From a virus: a stretch of DNA of 28,978 bases. The stretch covers positions 5-28,982 of IMG/VR virus record IMGVR_UViG_3300000228_000028; one strand, written 5' to 3'. The notes below the pieces were generated by a model. The model did not search any database, was not told the origin of the DNA, and was given only the letters and a program-made list of their open reading frames with translations. Below are positions 7,570-17,355 of this stretch, piece by piece; position 1 is the first letter of the stretch, and every line of letters starts with the position of its first letter. The position numbers and the translations under genes are program-made.

Positions 7570-10500
7570 TCAAGCATTGACAATATTTCTAACTATTTTT
7601 CTACCTTCTCTACTTGATAAGTATTGTGCAAATAATTTTGGGTCAACAGAGTTTAATATTACGACCTCACTATTGCTACTAGACTGTTGGCTTTGTGGTG
7701 ATTCCTGAGTATTTTTAATATTATACACATCTTGTCTTGATAAAACATACTCACCTTTTAATAATTTAGCATTTACTTCATCATCCCTTAGATTAGAATC
7801 AGACCCATTACTTACATAACCTCCTGTGTGGTATGTTTGTTGTTTAATTAAAGCAACATTCATCAAACCTGACGCAACAGCCATTGCGGCGTAAACTATA
7901 CCAACAGTAGGATGTATTTCAACGCCAACCTCATAAGCTTTATTCGCTGAATCATAAGTAGCTATTAAAGCTTTTGCCGCACTCATTGCTTGATATGCTT
8001 TAAAAGCTGTTTTGCTTTTTTTACCTGAAGCTTCATAGTATTTCTGTGCTACATCAGCCATCCTACCAAAACCATCTGAAGTGACATCCAATGCAAATTT
8101 AATACTTGCTTGTTGTACTGCCTGTCTTTTACCCTCTTCTAGTTGTGCTATACTTGTTTTAGCTTCCTCAAAAAGTTTATACGATTCTAACATAGTAGCT
8201 CTCTCAGCTTCTGTTTCAAAAGCCCCTGAACCAGCCTGTGAGTTGGAATAAATATCAAAAGATTGTGCTGACTCAAATTTAGTAAAATCAACTCCCTTTT
8301 TAGCACCTATCTCTTTAGAAGCTTCATACTGACCTTGTTTATCATTAATTAAAGGGTCATATTTTTTACCTGAACTTGCGTATATTTGCTCCTCTATTGT
8401 ATCGACACCATTTAATACCAAAGGACTTTGATTCCAAACACTTCTAGGTGTACCTAAATCAATCTTATTTTGTCTGTCCTCTTTTTTTATCTGTTCTTTA
8501 GCTCTAATTAAGGCTTCAAGTTTATTTATATTACCTGATTCTAACTCTAAAAAGCTAAACATCTCTGAATATTTTTCAAACGCTTCTTCTCTCTCTTTTT
8601 TAAACATATCAATAAGCTTACCATTGTTAGTTTGTCTTCGAGTCTCTATTTTAGCAATGGTGTCTTGTATCTTATCATCATACTCAGTAATCTGATTTTC
8701 CAAATCACCTATATTTTTTTCTGACTTGTTAATCTCCTCACTAATTTTTCTTGCTTTTGTATCATCTAAGCTAGAACCACTCAGAGATATTTTTTTACTA
8801 TTTAGTTTGAATAGTTTTGCTTTTTCTTGTGATAATGTATCTTGTAAAGCTTTAGAAAACTCTTTTAATTTATCGATGTAATCAATATCTACATCAGTTT
8901 CAGTTACTTTATTACCAAGTTTTTGTGTAGGACTAATAGAATAAAGTTTTTTATTATCTCCTTCAAGCCTTTTTATCTTAGCTTCTAAAAGTAATTTTTC
9001 CTCTTGTAAAGCTAAAACACCTTTATCTGTGAAAGTATATATATCCTCAAAAGCTAAAAAAGACAAGTCTGATTTTAACTGACCTATCTCTTTCATATTA
9101 TCAGAAATTATATCATAAGATAATGTTCTAATGTTATCATTTATTTGTGTATATACCTGTGGCTGTGAATTATTGTTATCTATATCTTTTAATGCTTTTG
9201 TACCATAACGCTCTATCATAGCTTCTAAAGATTTAACTTTATCACTATATTTACTATTTTTACCACCAACATCATCTAAAATTGTTTTAAAAGTTGTTTT
9301 TAATTCCTCTTTTAATGTTTCAGGAGAAACCTCAACAACTACATCAACATATTTTTTATCTACTGCACCTTTTGTTGTGCTGGTCTCCGTTTTTTTATAC
9401 TGTTGTAAAGATGTAGATAAATTTAATATTGTATCACTTTCTGCTTGAATATCTTTAATATTTTTCTTAACTGTGTCAATTTGGTATTTTAGTGCTTTTC
9501 TACCTTCCTCAGATACTGTATAAAAACCTTCAGATTGTAGTTTTGATAACTCCTCTTGAAGCTCTTTTAGCTCTTTATTATTATTCTCAACCATCCCTTT
9601 TGTCAATGTTTTTAGTTTTTCATTGATTAAATTAAATTTCTCTAATCTTTCATCACCTTTGACTTTTTTGAAACCTTGAACATCTCCTGTTAAAGATTGG
9701 ATATCACTATAATACTCTATGTTAGCCCCTCTATTAAACAATTCATTAAGTACTTTAGTTGAGTTTAATAAAGATTTAGTAGCTTCCTCTACATTGGTCA
9801 ATGAGGTAGTCTTACTAACTCTATCAGGTTGGTTTGTAACTACCTCTTGTCTTACTATTTTAGTCACTGCTGGTACGGTTGTAGTTACAACTTGGTCATA
9901 TCTTAATTTTGTCTCTTTAGGTGTTATAGAGCTTTTTAATGTATTAATACTATCATTTAAACCTTTTATTGAATTAGCTTTATCACTATTATAAGCTTCT
10001 AAATCTCCTTTTTTATTTGAATAGTATGGATTCATATCAAAAGTTTTATTTGTTTCTAAAGAAGTTACAAACCTATCTCTATTTTTTTCATAGTACTTTA
10101 AGGTTGCTTTTTGTTCTTTTAATAAAGCTTCAGCACTAGACACTTTTTCTTTAGCAAAAATATCCATGACCTTTTGACGCTCTTCATTAATGTCTGAAAA
10201 AGCCTTGTCTTTTGCTGTTATAGCTTTTGAAACCCTCAATAAAACTTGTTGAATAGCCTCTAAGGGTTCATCACTTGATTTTTCAGAGAGAAGTTCAGAT
10301 TTTACCTCATTAGACTTTTTGGAATTTAAAATACTAATATACTCTTTTATTCTTTTTTTGGTTTCAGCGTCTGCATTGCTATCCTTAGCAACATAATCTA
10401 AATTTCCTTTTTCATCGTTTATATATTTATTATATAATTTACTAATTTCATCTTGGTTCTCTTTAGCTGTTTTCTTGTCATCTATTTTCCATTTACTCAA

Positions 10501-13500
10501 CTCTTTACTAAGAGCTTCAGCACTAGCCTGAGATTTAGAATTTAGTTTTATCTCTAATTTTTCTTCAGGTGTTTGTATGTTTGCTTTTTGTGTTTGGGTA
10601 AGCCCTGTTCTACTTTCTGTAACTCTAAAAGGGTTATCCCATTTAGTATTTGGTGAGGTAGCTAACATAGGGTTAGTTATCATAAGCATTTTCTGATTCC
10701 CTGCAGTATTAGCATAATCAGGTACACTTCTTTCAGAGTATCCATTCCTACTCGATGATACATCTGACACACCTTTATCAGTTCTCATTATAACATGCTT
10801 TGACCCATCTTTAGAACCCATATAAATCAACGAACCCTCAGGTGCATTTATTATATCCATTTGAGAGTTCCTCATAGTACCCCCACTGCTACCATAGTCT
10901 TTAAGCACATACCCGTCTCTTCTTGCTACCGCCATTTGTTGAGCAGTAGTACCCCCAATATTGAGATGTTTTATAGCCTCCGCATAAACTGTTTGGGTAA
11001 ATGCACTACAATCGGCTCTATTCCCATCACTTTGATTAGTATTATTAAAGTTATACCTTTGTCTTGAATCATGAGCATACCCCCCAACTCTAGTACCAAC
11101 AGCTCTGCAAACATTTGACATATTACCACTTTTATCTAAGTTTAATTCAGCTATTGTTGTAGGTCTTGCTTTACTTTGTGTAGGGGCGTCCACCTTATAC
11201 CCAACCATTCTTAAAAAAGCAGTAACAGTATCATAAAAACCACTTCTTGCTTGGTCTTTTCTAGTACCCCTCTCATTAGGGTTTCTTAAGATACCTCCAT
11301 ACTCTCTTAAATCTGCTTTTAGTTTACCTACTTTAGCTATTTCTGCTGTTATTTTAGGGTCTTTTAAGGTATGGTTCAAGTCTATTAATGAAGCAGAATA
11401 TTTATTTAACCCTTCTATCAAAATATCCTGTGATTTTGCTGATGTACCGTTTCGAATACCTTTTGCTGTTCTTATCTCTAATGCTCTTTCAACCGCTTTA
11501 ACCATCCCATCTGCGGCAATACTTGATGAGTGTCTTGGGTTAGCTTTATTTACCTCACTTGCTTGATACACCTTACCAATAGGGGTTTCTAAAGCCCTTT
11601 TATTTTCTCCTAGATACTTAAGGTAGCCTAATATACCACCCACCACAGCACCACCTGCCATACCTGCCCAACCCCCTACTGAACCACCAACAGCACCTAC
11701 TCCTGCACCTTTTAATACATCACCAATATCACCACCAGCTGAACCTAAAAGTAATTTTTTTCTATTATAACTATCCATTAGTTCATTTAGTTTGTTGAGA
11801 GCTACTTGAAAAGCGTCTGTGACACTATGAGCCATATCTAAAGATAGACTTTTAATATTATTTACAAAACGCTCCCATGCTTTTTGGGTATTGTCAACTG
11901 CTATTTCTGATTTTTTAAGCTCATCTCTTACACCTTCTGATGTTTTTTTAAGGTGTTTTGATATTCTGTCATAATTATTTCTTAAACTATCAAAGACTTG
12001 TTTATCCAAAACTTGTAAATCCCTTATTAACCTACCATAGTCTTCTTTTGATAAGGAATTAAGTTTTTTTATAAAAGACTCCATAGCTTCTTCAGACTCT
12101 TTACCACCTTTTTTCATTTGGTTTGCTAAAAGTTGTTGATTCACACCTAATTCAATAAATACTTTATTTATTGAAGCTTTACTTTCCCCAAGTATTTGAG
12201 CAAATCTTCTAACATTTGTACCAACTGTACTGACCTGCTGACCCGCATTCCTAAAAGCTATGTAAAGAGACGCAACAGCGTTTTCGGTTAGCCCCGCCGA
12301 TAAAGAAGCTTCAAGTGCGTAAGATGAGAAAGTAGCAATGTCATGTGCTGTACCTCTTGATTCATTTGCCATATACGCTAGTATATCACCCAAATGCTCT
12401 ATTTCTTCAGCTGACTTACCAAGAATCCCCTCAGTATTACCATAAGTCTCCTTCCAAACAATAATAGCGTCTGCGGCGTTCTGAAAAGTATCCCCTGTTA
12501 GTGTAGCAAGTTGTAATGATATTTCAGTAGCTTGTTCTAAATCCTTTGTATCAATACCACCCCTAGCAAGTGATATAGCAGTCTCATCAATATCTTTTGT
12601 TAAACCCCCATAAACAGTCCCTAAGTGCATTAACTTAGTTTCTAATATCTCAAATTCTGCTCTATTTTGTGCAATAGATTTTGTACTATCCCCTAAAACG
12701 GCTGTCATCATTGAAACAGTATTGTCAAATTGGATACCTACTACTAAAAACCCAGCAGTAGCTATTGTTAAAGCCCCCATAGCTGTAGCCAATCCCATGA
12801 ATATCATCTGAGACTGTGCTAACCTGCTTACTTTTGAACCAAAAGATTGTTCTTCAAGTTTACCCCTAGCTTCTTGAAACTTTAAGTTAGCTTCCCTATA
12901 TTTTTCAGTATCTTTATCCAAGTTTTGGTTAGCCTTATTTTGTGAAAGCAAATTAATATCACTACTTGCAAAATCATTTCTCTGTTGCTTGATATTCGCT
13001 AACTCTATTTGTAGGTTCTTTTGTCTCTCTCTAGCGTCATTTATAGCCTTTGAAGACGCATAGTTCAAGTTTTTATTTATATTTAAATCATAAGAAGTAA
13101 TAAGTTGCTCATACTTATAAATCATATTGTCGAACTCTTTAGTAGTTTTTTCTTGGGCTAATAAAGTTTGTTTTAGCTCATTCACAGCTTCAGTACCTGT
13201 ATATCTTGTACCTAAATCCGTATCTCTTGTACCAATATCATCAACTATTTTATTGCGTCTCTCTCTTAGAGAAGCTCCCTCTTCGAAGTCATAATTTTTA
13301 ATAGTTGTGTCTATATCCTGAATATCACTAATATCTTTTAACTTTCTTTCTATTAACTTAGCTTTTGTAACTACTACCCCTACATTATCTGCACTACCTG
13401 AAAATACATCTTTAATACTTATGTTTAATGTGTCAAAAGCTTTGAGAAGTTTTTTCTGTTCTGGGCTTCCTTTTCTATTTACATGCCCCACAACACCACC

Positions 13501-16116
13501 ATCAGATAAATCTAGTACTTCCTCAGGCTTTAAACCCATAAGAACACCATTTAAAAAACGCTCTTTGAGTTCTTTAGATTTGTTCTCTATGTTTATTTTA
13601 GAGATATTATCTTTTTTAAAGTCTGTCTCATTTTTTTGTACCTCTGAAATCTGTTGACCAATATTTTTTAAAGTAGTATCGTCATAACCCTGTCGTTTAA
13701 AACTTGTTAAAACATCTGTGTAATGCTTATTTCCGTTGGCAAAATCTGTGTGAGCAGTATTTACAGCTTTTCTAGCCCCTTTTAAGTATTTATCAAAAGA
13801 GTCTATCATTTCTTGTAACTCACTTATTCTTGTAGCAGACAAGCTCTTTTTGAAGCCATCAAAAGCAACTTCTTGTGTTGTAAGCTTTTTACTAAAATTA
13901 CTTATATATTTTTTTGTATTCTCGGTTTCTATATTTTTATCTATATTTTTAGGTGTCAAAACATTATCTATTGTGTGAAGAAGAGACTCTCTATATTCTG
14001 TTAAAGTAGCTAACGGGTTGCCAACCCCATAAACTCTCTCTATATCAGGTACACTACGCAAAAAATCATTATTTGTGCTATTATTTATTCGTTGAGTTAG
14101 CATTAGTTTATGCTTTTCTAGGGTAAAAACACCTTCTTGGTACATCTTGGAGGTTCTAAAATTACTATCCAACACCCCTATTGAAGTGAACTGTTCTAAT
14201 ATTTTATCTGTTTCGTTAAGCTCTCTTCTAGTATGTTTAAGCACTTCATTCACTCTAATACCAAAAGCTCTCCTTTTTTGAATATGTATAGAGTTTTCTT
14301 TTATAGTATTTCTACCAGCGATAGGTCTTACTGTTTGTATATCGGATTCTGACTTTGCACCTCTATTATTTATATCAGAATTAGACATTAAAGTATTCTC
14401 ATCAACTATTGCTTGTTTCATACCCTCAAAATCAATACCACCTAGCTCTTTTGGTAATGGATTGAGCATTTGTGTTTTGTCTAAAAAGGCTATATACTTA
14501 TTATTAGTATTCCTTTGAGCATTATGTAATATTTCAGTATTTCTTATCTTTTGTTTAAATTCTTTAGAAGCCCTGAAAATACTATCTTTGTACCTTTTTT
14601 CATTTTTAATAACTTCCTGTTTTAGCTTATTGTACTCTGAAGTAACTTTACTTTTATTAGTACCGTCAATAGAGAATTTTTCTAAATCTTTTACACTTTT
14701 TTCAAAATCTGATTTACTTTTATCTATATCAGGTGATTCAACCACATCAAATGAAGCCCCTAAAGTCTCGTAAGCACCTTCTAAAAGCAACCCTCTTTTT
14801 TCAGATAATCTAGCAAAAGTGTCTAACCTACTTTTGCTATCCATAGCTTTCTTTTTAGCTGTTCTTATAAAAGTATCACTATGCTCCGACTTTACATCCG
14901 TCTTAATATTATCAATCTCATTATAATCACTTGTAGCAGATATCCTTTTAATTATACCTTGTTTATTCTCTATTTCCACATCAAAAGTGTCCATTATTCG
15001 TTTAATGTTCTCATCATCACTCCCAAGGCTTATATAAGTACTATTTAATTTACCTTTAACAGATTGGAGTGTTTTTATACTCTTATTAAGTTCGGCAGTT
15101 TTTCTATTTCTAGCTCTTTCAACTTCAGTAAAAGACATTTCTGATTGTATTTTAGCATTTTTTAAGTTACTTCTAGCTGATTCAGTTTCAGAGTCTATCA
15201 TATTTAAATAAGATTCTGTACTACTAAAATCTTTAATATCTAAATTTTTTAGGTTATCAATACTTTGTCTTAAATTATTTCTTGAACTATTAACATTGTC
15301 TGAATTTGCTGACCCAACTTGTGCATTTAAAGACTCAGACATACCCTCTAATAGTTTAATTCTTTCTTTATGTCTATTATTAACCTGTTTCTCTAATGCT
15401 CTATCATTTTTTACAGCTTCTGCGTACGCTCTAGTCAATTCCTTAGAGTCACTTACATTATTTGTATTTGGGTCTAGTAATTGTGCTTGTGTAGCCTTAA
15501 TAAACATCTCTTTTTCGTTTGAAAAATCTTTTCTTGCGTATTGTAAAGGTGTCATCTTGTCTAATTTAGTTGCATTATCTACAAATGTACTTAATTTTTT
15601 ATTTAATTGATTTATCCTTACATGGTTACCTGTTGTATTTATTTCATCCTCAATTATTTTATCCAACCCAAGTATATTAAGACCTTTTGCTTTATCTTTA
15701 ATATTTTTTTTAACACCTTCTAAAGTACCATAGAATCTGTTAGTAGCACCTTTTAAGTCCTCACTAGCTATCTTTGTAGAAGCCCCTAAAGCAAGAGCTT
15801 CATTAAATAAACTTTTAGGTGCAGTAGTGACTTTGTTTTTTCTTAGTTGAGTCACTTCAGCTTCTAATTCCTTAACTTTAGCATTTGTTGCGGAGTGTTT
15901 TCTAGGCGTATCTTGATATATATCATAATCTTGTTTAGACATAGCTACATTTGTTTTTTCAATGGCTGTCTTAAGAGCTATTTGTTGAGATAGTAGTTTA
16001 TCATTTTCAGTTATTACGGTTGAAAGGAGTTTACTCAAGGATTGTAAATCATTCTCCACTTCTCCTGTGTTTGGAGCTACCTCTAATATTATTTTTTGTT
16101 TATCTATAATAGGCAT
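7570..16116 (-). CDS. Tape measure protein with internal NlpC/P60 peptidase domain
   Basis: 2848 residues; start supported by GTAAGGGGTTTTT before the ATG. The first ~1080 residues are highly charged and helical (coiled coil). A TP901-type tape measure core follows (about 1100-1420: hydrophobic MGLATAMGALTIATAGFLVVG, then FDNTVSMMTAVLGD and ARGGIDTKDL). A glycine-rich hydrophobic segment lies at about 1455-1510. An NlpC/P60-like domain (about 1660-1815) has the catalytic-type Cys1703 in ADCSAFTQTVY and His1774 in SKHVIMRTD; I could not place the third residue. More coiled coil follows, and the C-terminus has the usual ending TGGYV...LRDDEVNAKLLKGEYVLSRQ. It sets tail length; the peptidase domain probably opens cell-wall peptide cross-links at DNA entry. 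At about 0.15 nm per residue the tail would be roughly 430 nm, far longer than lambda's. Confidence 0.93.
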   Translation of the reverse strand: MPIIDKQKIILEVAPNTGEVENDLQSLSKLLSTVITENDKLLSQQIALKTAIEKTNVAMSKQDYDIYQDTPRKHSATNAKVKELEAEVTQLRKNKVTTAPKSLFNEALALGASTKIASEDLKGATNRFYGTLEGVKKNIKDKAKGLNILGLDKIIEDEINTTGNHVRINQLNKKLSTFVDNATKLDKMTPLQYARKDFSNEKEMFIKATQAQLLDPNTNNVSDSKELTRAYAEAVKNDRALEKQVNNRHKERIKLLEGMSESLNAQVGSANSDNVNSSRNNLRQSIDNLKNLDIKDFSSTESYLNMIDSETESARSNLKNAKIQSEMSFTEVERARNRKTAELNKSIKTLQSVKGKLNSTYISLGSDDENIKRIMDTFDVEIENKQGIIKRISATSDYNEIDNIKTDVKSEHSDTFIRTAKKKAMDSKSRLDTFARLSEKRGLLLEGAYETLGASFDVVESPDIDKSKSDFEKSVKDLEKFSIDGTNKSKVTSEYNKLKQEVIKNEKRYKDSIFRASKEFKQKIRNTEILHNAQRNTNNKYIAFLDKTQMLNPLPKELGGIDFEGMKQAIVDENTLMSNSDINNRGAKSESDIQTVRPIAGRNTIKENSIHIQKRRAFGIRVNEVLKHTRRELNETDKILEQFTSIGVLDSNFRTSKMYQEGVFTLEKHKLMLTQRINNSTNNDFLRSVPDIERVYGVGNPLATLTEYRESLLHTIDNVLTPKNIDKNIETENTKKYISNFSKKLTTQEVAFDGFKKSLSATRISELQEMIDSFDKYLKGARKAVNTAHTDFANGNKHYTDVLTSFKRQGYDDTTLKNIGQQISEVQKNETDFKKDNISKINIENKSKELKERFLNGVLMGLKPEEVLDLSDGGVVGHVNRKGSPEQKKLLKAFDTLNISIKDVFSGSADNVGVVVTKAKLIERKLKDISDIQDIDTTIKNYDFEEGASLRERRNKIVDDIGTRDTDLGTRYTGTEAVNELKQTLLAQEKTTKEFDNMIYKYEQLITSYDLNINKNLNYASSKAINDARERQKNLQIELANIKQQRNDFASSDINLLSQNKANQNLDKDTEKYREANLKFQEARGKLEEQSFGSKVSRLAQSQMIFMGLATAMGALTIATAGFLVVGIQFDNTVSMMTAVLGDSTKSIAQNRAEFEILETKLMHLGTVYGGLTKDIDETAISLARGGIDTKDLEQATEISLQLATLTGDTFQNAADAIIVWKETYGNTEGILGKSAEEIEHLGDILAYMANESRGTAHDIATFSSYALEASLSAGLTENAVASLYIAFRNAGQQVSTVGTNVRRFAQILGESKASINKVFIELGVNQQLLANQMKKGGKESEEAMESFIKKLNSLSKEDYGRLIRDLQVLDKQVFDSLRNNYDRISKHLKKTSEGVRDELKKSEIAVDNTQKAWERFVNNIKSLSLDMAHSVTDAFQVALNKLNELMDSYNRKKLLLGSAGGDIGDVLKGAGVGAVGGSVGGWAGMAGGAVVGGILGYLKYLGENKRALETPIGKVYQASEVNKANPRHSSSIAADGMVKAVERALEIRTAKGIRNGTSAKSQDILIEGLNKYSASLIDLNHTLKDPKITAEIAKVGKLKADLREYGGILRNPNERGTRKDQARSGFYDTVTAFLRMVGYKVDAPTQSKARPTTIAELNLDKSGNMSNVCRAVGTRVGGYAHDSRQRYNFNNTNQSDGNRADCSAFTQTVYAEAIKHLNIGGTTAQQMAVARRDGYVLKDYGSSGGTMRNSQMDIINAPEGSLIYMGSKDGSKHVIMRTDKGVSDVSSSRNGYSERSVPDYANTAGNQKMLMITNPMLATSPNTKWDNPFRVTESRTGLTQTQKANIQTPEEKLEIKLNSKSQASAEALSKELSKWKIDDKKTAKENQDEISKLYNKYINDEKGNLDYVAKDSNADAETKKRIKEYISILNSKKSNEVKSELLSEKSSDEPLEAIQQVLLRVSKAITAKDKAFSDINEERQKVMDIFAKEKVSSAEALLKEQKATLKYYEKNRDRFVTSLETNKTFDMNPYYSNKKGDLEAYNSDKANSIKGLNDSINTLKSSITPKETKLRYDQVVTTTVPAVTKIVRQEVVTNQPDRVSKTTSLTNVEEATKSLLNSTKVLNELFNRGANIEYYSDIQSLTGDVQGFKKVKGDERLEKFNLINEKLKTLTKGMVENNNKELKELQEELSKLQSEGFYTVSEEGRKALKYQIDTVKKNIKDIQAESDTILNLSTSLQQYKKTETSTTKGAVDKKYVDVVVEVSPETLKEELKTTFKTILDDVGGKNSKYSDKVKSLEAMIERYGTKALKDIDNNNSQPQVYTQINDNIRTLSYDIISDNMKEIGQLKSDLSFLAFEDIYTFTDKGVLALQEEKLLLEAKIKRLEGDNKKLYSISPTQKLGNKVTETDVDIDYIDKLKEFSKALQDTLSQEKAKLFKLNSKKISLSGSSLDDTKARKISEEINKSEKNIGDLENQITEYDDKIQDTIAKIETRRQTNNGKLIDMFKKEREEAFEKYSEMFSFLELESGNINKLEALIRAKEQIKKEDRQNKIDLGTPRSVWNQSPLVLNGVDTIEEQIYASSGKKYDPLINDKQGQYEASKEIGAKKGVDFTKFESAQSFDIYSNSQAGSGAFETEAERATMLESYKLFEEAKTSIAQLEEGKRQAVQQASIKFALDVTSDGFGRMADVAQKYYEASGKKSKTAFKAYQAMSAAKALIATYDSANKAYEVGVEIHPTVGIVYAAMAVASGLMNVALIKQQTYHTGGYVSNGSDSNLRDDEVNAKLLKGEYVLSRQDVYNIKNTQESPQSQQSSSNSEVVILNSVDPKLFAQYLSSREGRKIVRNIVNA

Positions 16117-16137
16117 AAAAACCCCTTACATTTTATA

Positions 16138-16151
16138 TAAAAATCGTAATC
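16138..16151 (-). promoter_or_regulatory. CGATTT motif upstream of the tape measure gene
   Basis: Minus strand GATTACGATTTTTATA; central CG at 16146-16145, 29 bases before the ATG. It lies 41 bp from, and faces away from, the copy serving the divergent chaperone genes. Confidence 0.5.
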
Positions 16152-16180
16152 TTTTGTATGTAATATATATGATAACAATT

Positions 16181-16194
16181 CAAAACGATTTTAA
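16181..16194 (+). promoter_or_regulatory. CGATTT motif upstream of the inverted chaperone genes
   Basis: Plus strand CAAAACGATTTTAA; central CG at 16186-16187, 37 bases before the ATG at 16224, followed by AGTATAAAA. It is the only upstream copy seen in plus orientation and serves the only plus-strand genes, which supports the view that orientation matters. Confidence 0.55.
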
Positions 16195-16223
16195 TAGTAT
16201 AAAACACACAAGGTAAGCTACAA

Positions 16224-16670
16224 ATGGCAATAAAAAGAGAAAAAATAGATGTTATAAAATACATACCTAATTTAGAGAGAGGTGAGGACAAGCCTTTCAC
16301 AGTAACTCTAAAAAGATTAACGACTATTGAAATAGCTAGACTAGAAGACGCACTAACAACTTATAACCAAGAGAGCAAAGATATTAAAAGTAGCGTTGCA
16401 ATGTTTAATATAAACCTATGTAAAAGTGGTATCATAGGGTGGGAAAATGTACTTGATGAGAATGATGTAAGTGTTAAACTACTATTTAATAGTGATGATA
16501 ATCTTGTTACAGATAGTTGTATTGATGATATAAGAACATATATAGATGAGATAGCAGGGGTAGTTTCAACAATCTCTAAAAAACCTAGGTTTATTAATGA
16601 ATATGTTAAAGAGTATGATTTTACTATGGAAACATTAGCAAAAGCTAGAGAAGCAATAAAAGAAGAATAG
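16224..16670 (+). CDS. Putative tail assembly chaperone, first gene (gpG-like), on the opposite strand
   Basis: 148 residues, acidic, helical, no membrane segment. Start ATG follows AAGGTAAGCTACAA. It contains SGIIGWENVLDEND...VKLLFNSD (about 67-91), the GW.NV.D..G..V.F pattern common in siphophage tail assembly chaperones that bind the tape measure protein. It sits exactly between the tail tube and tape measure genes, the standard place for the gpG/gpGT pair, but is transcribed the other way. I see no convincing slippery sequence joining it to the next gene: the overlap open in the other frame is only 16660-16674, and the second gene has its own AGGAAT site. The chaperone call rests on position plus this weak pattern. 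Confidence 0.6.
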   Translation: MAIKREKIDVIKYIPNLERGEDKPFTVTLKRLTTIEIARLEDALTTYNQESKDIKSSVAMFNINLCKSGIIGWENVLDENDVSVKLLFNSDDNLVTDSCIDDIRTYIDEIAGVVSTISKKPRFINEYVKEYDFTMETLAKAREAIKEE

Positions 16671-16674
16671 GAAT

Positions 16675-17268
16675 ATGTTAGCCCCTATACCTCAACATAA
16701 GATATATAGAGGGGTTGCATATACTTATAAACCTCTTACTTTATTACAAGTCATGGAAGTGGATAAACTCCACATAGACAAAAGGTTCAATGAGTTTTTA
16801 CAAAGAATAATTGATTTAACTTTTGAAGAAGTCCCTAATGAGATACCTTATGAAGATTTATTTAACATAGCTCAGGGTATATACATTGAATCTACAAATA
16901 TAGAACTAGAGTCTATTGAAAGGTATGTTAATATATCTTTATCTGACACAATGAAAAATTATAATTGCGAATCATGTAAAAGAAAAAAGTTAGATGTAAT
17001 AAGAAATTGTGCATACCTTAAGGATGGGTCAGGAGATAAAAACTTCTCTATACAAATAGATAGAGATGTATATACTCAATGTCCTAAATCTTTAATAAAT
17101 TTTGAGAGAGTAAATATAGCTTTTGAGGCTTATGAGATATTTAAAAAAGGGTTTTTACCTGTTGGTGGTGGTTGGTTTGACCAAACAATGCACTTTTGTG
17201 TATATGCGTCAACAATAGATAGGATAGTTAAACAAAAAGAGTATGAAGCTCTTAAAAAGGCTCATTAA
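16675..17268 (+). CDS. Putative tail assembly chaperone, second gene, with a four-cysteine cluster
   Basis: 197 residues; begins 4 bases after the stop of the first chaperone gene, with AGGAAT before the ATG, so translation is probably coupled. Cys98, Cys101, Cys112 and Cys136 (CxxC-x10-C-x23-C) could bind zinc. The C-terminal part reads NIAFEAYEIFKKGFLPVGGGWFDQ (about 147-170), like the F..Y..F+.G.LP..GG..DQ ending seen in tail assembly proteins of Mu-like and GTA-like siphophages. It would act with the first gene in loading tube subunits round the tape measure. It converges on the tail tube gene, with 76 bases between the two stop codons. The family call is moderate. Confidence 0.55.
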   Translation: MLAPIPQHKIYRGVAYTYKPLTLLQVMEVDKLHIDKRFNEFLQRIIDLTFEEVPNEIPYEDLFNIAQGIYIESTNIELESIERYVNISLSDTMKNYNCESCKRKKLDVIRNCAYLKDGSGDKNFSIQIDRDVYTQCPKSLINFERVNIAFEAYEIFKKGFLPVGGGWFDQTMHFCVYASTIDRIVKQKEYEALKKAH

Positions 17269-17310
17269 ACCTTAAAGCTTTTGTTATTATAATAAGAAGA
17301 GTTACCTCAA

Positions 17311-17328
17311 CACCCTATAAATAGGGTG
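17311..17328. terminator. Hairpin between convergent genes
   Basis: CACCCTAT-AA-ATAGGGTG, a perfect 8-bp stem with a 2-base centre, lies between the convergent stops of the chaperone and tail tube genes. It has no T-run on either side, so it may be a weak terminator or an RNA 3'-end stabiliser rather than a classical intrinsic terminator. Confidence 0.4.
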
Positions 17329-17341
17329 AACAAGGCTACAA

Positions 17342-17355
17342 GTGCTACATAGCAC
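17342..17355. terminator. Second hairpin overlapping the tail tube stop codon
   Basis: GTGCTA-CA-TAGCAC, a 6-bp stem that includes the TAG stop of the tail tube gene and lies 13 bases from the previous hairpin. A role in ending convergent transcripts is inferred from place. Confidence 0.3.

Noticed and set aside
9719-15610. Plus-strand open frames within the tape measure gene
   Set aside because: They lack ribosome binding sites, are hydrophobic or low in complexity, and are antisense to a continuous gene with clear family motifs.
7570-16116. Tape measure gene as a fusion of separate genes or an assembly chimera
   Set aside because: The open frame is continuous over 8.5 kb with even composition, and the coiled coil, core, peptidase and C-terminal ending occur in an order known from other tape measure proteins.
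16657-16677. Programmed frameshift linking the two chaperone genes
   Set aside because: The region open in both frames is only about 15 bases, there is no X-XXY-YYZ slippery heptamer, and the required shift would be +1 or -2. The second gene has its own AGGAAT site.
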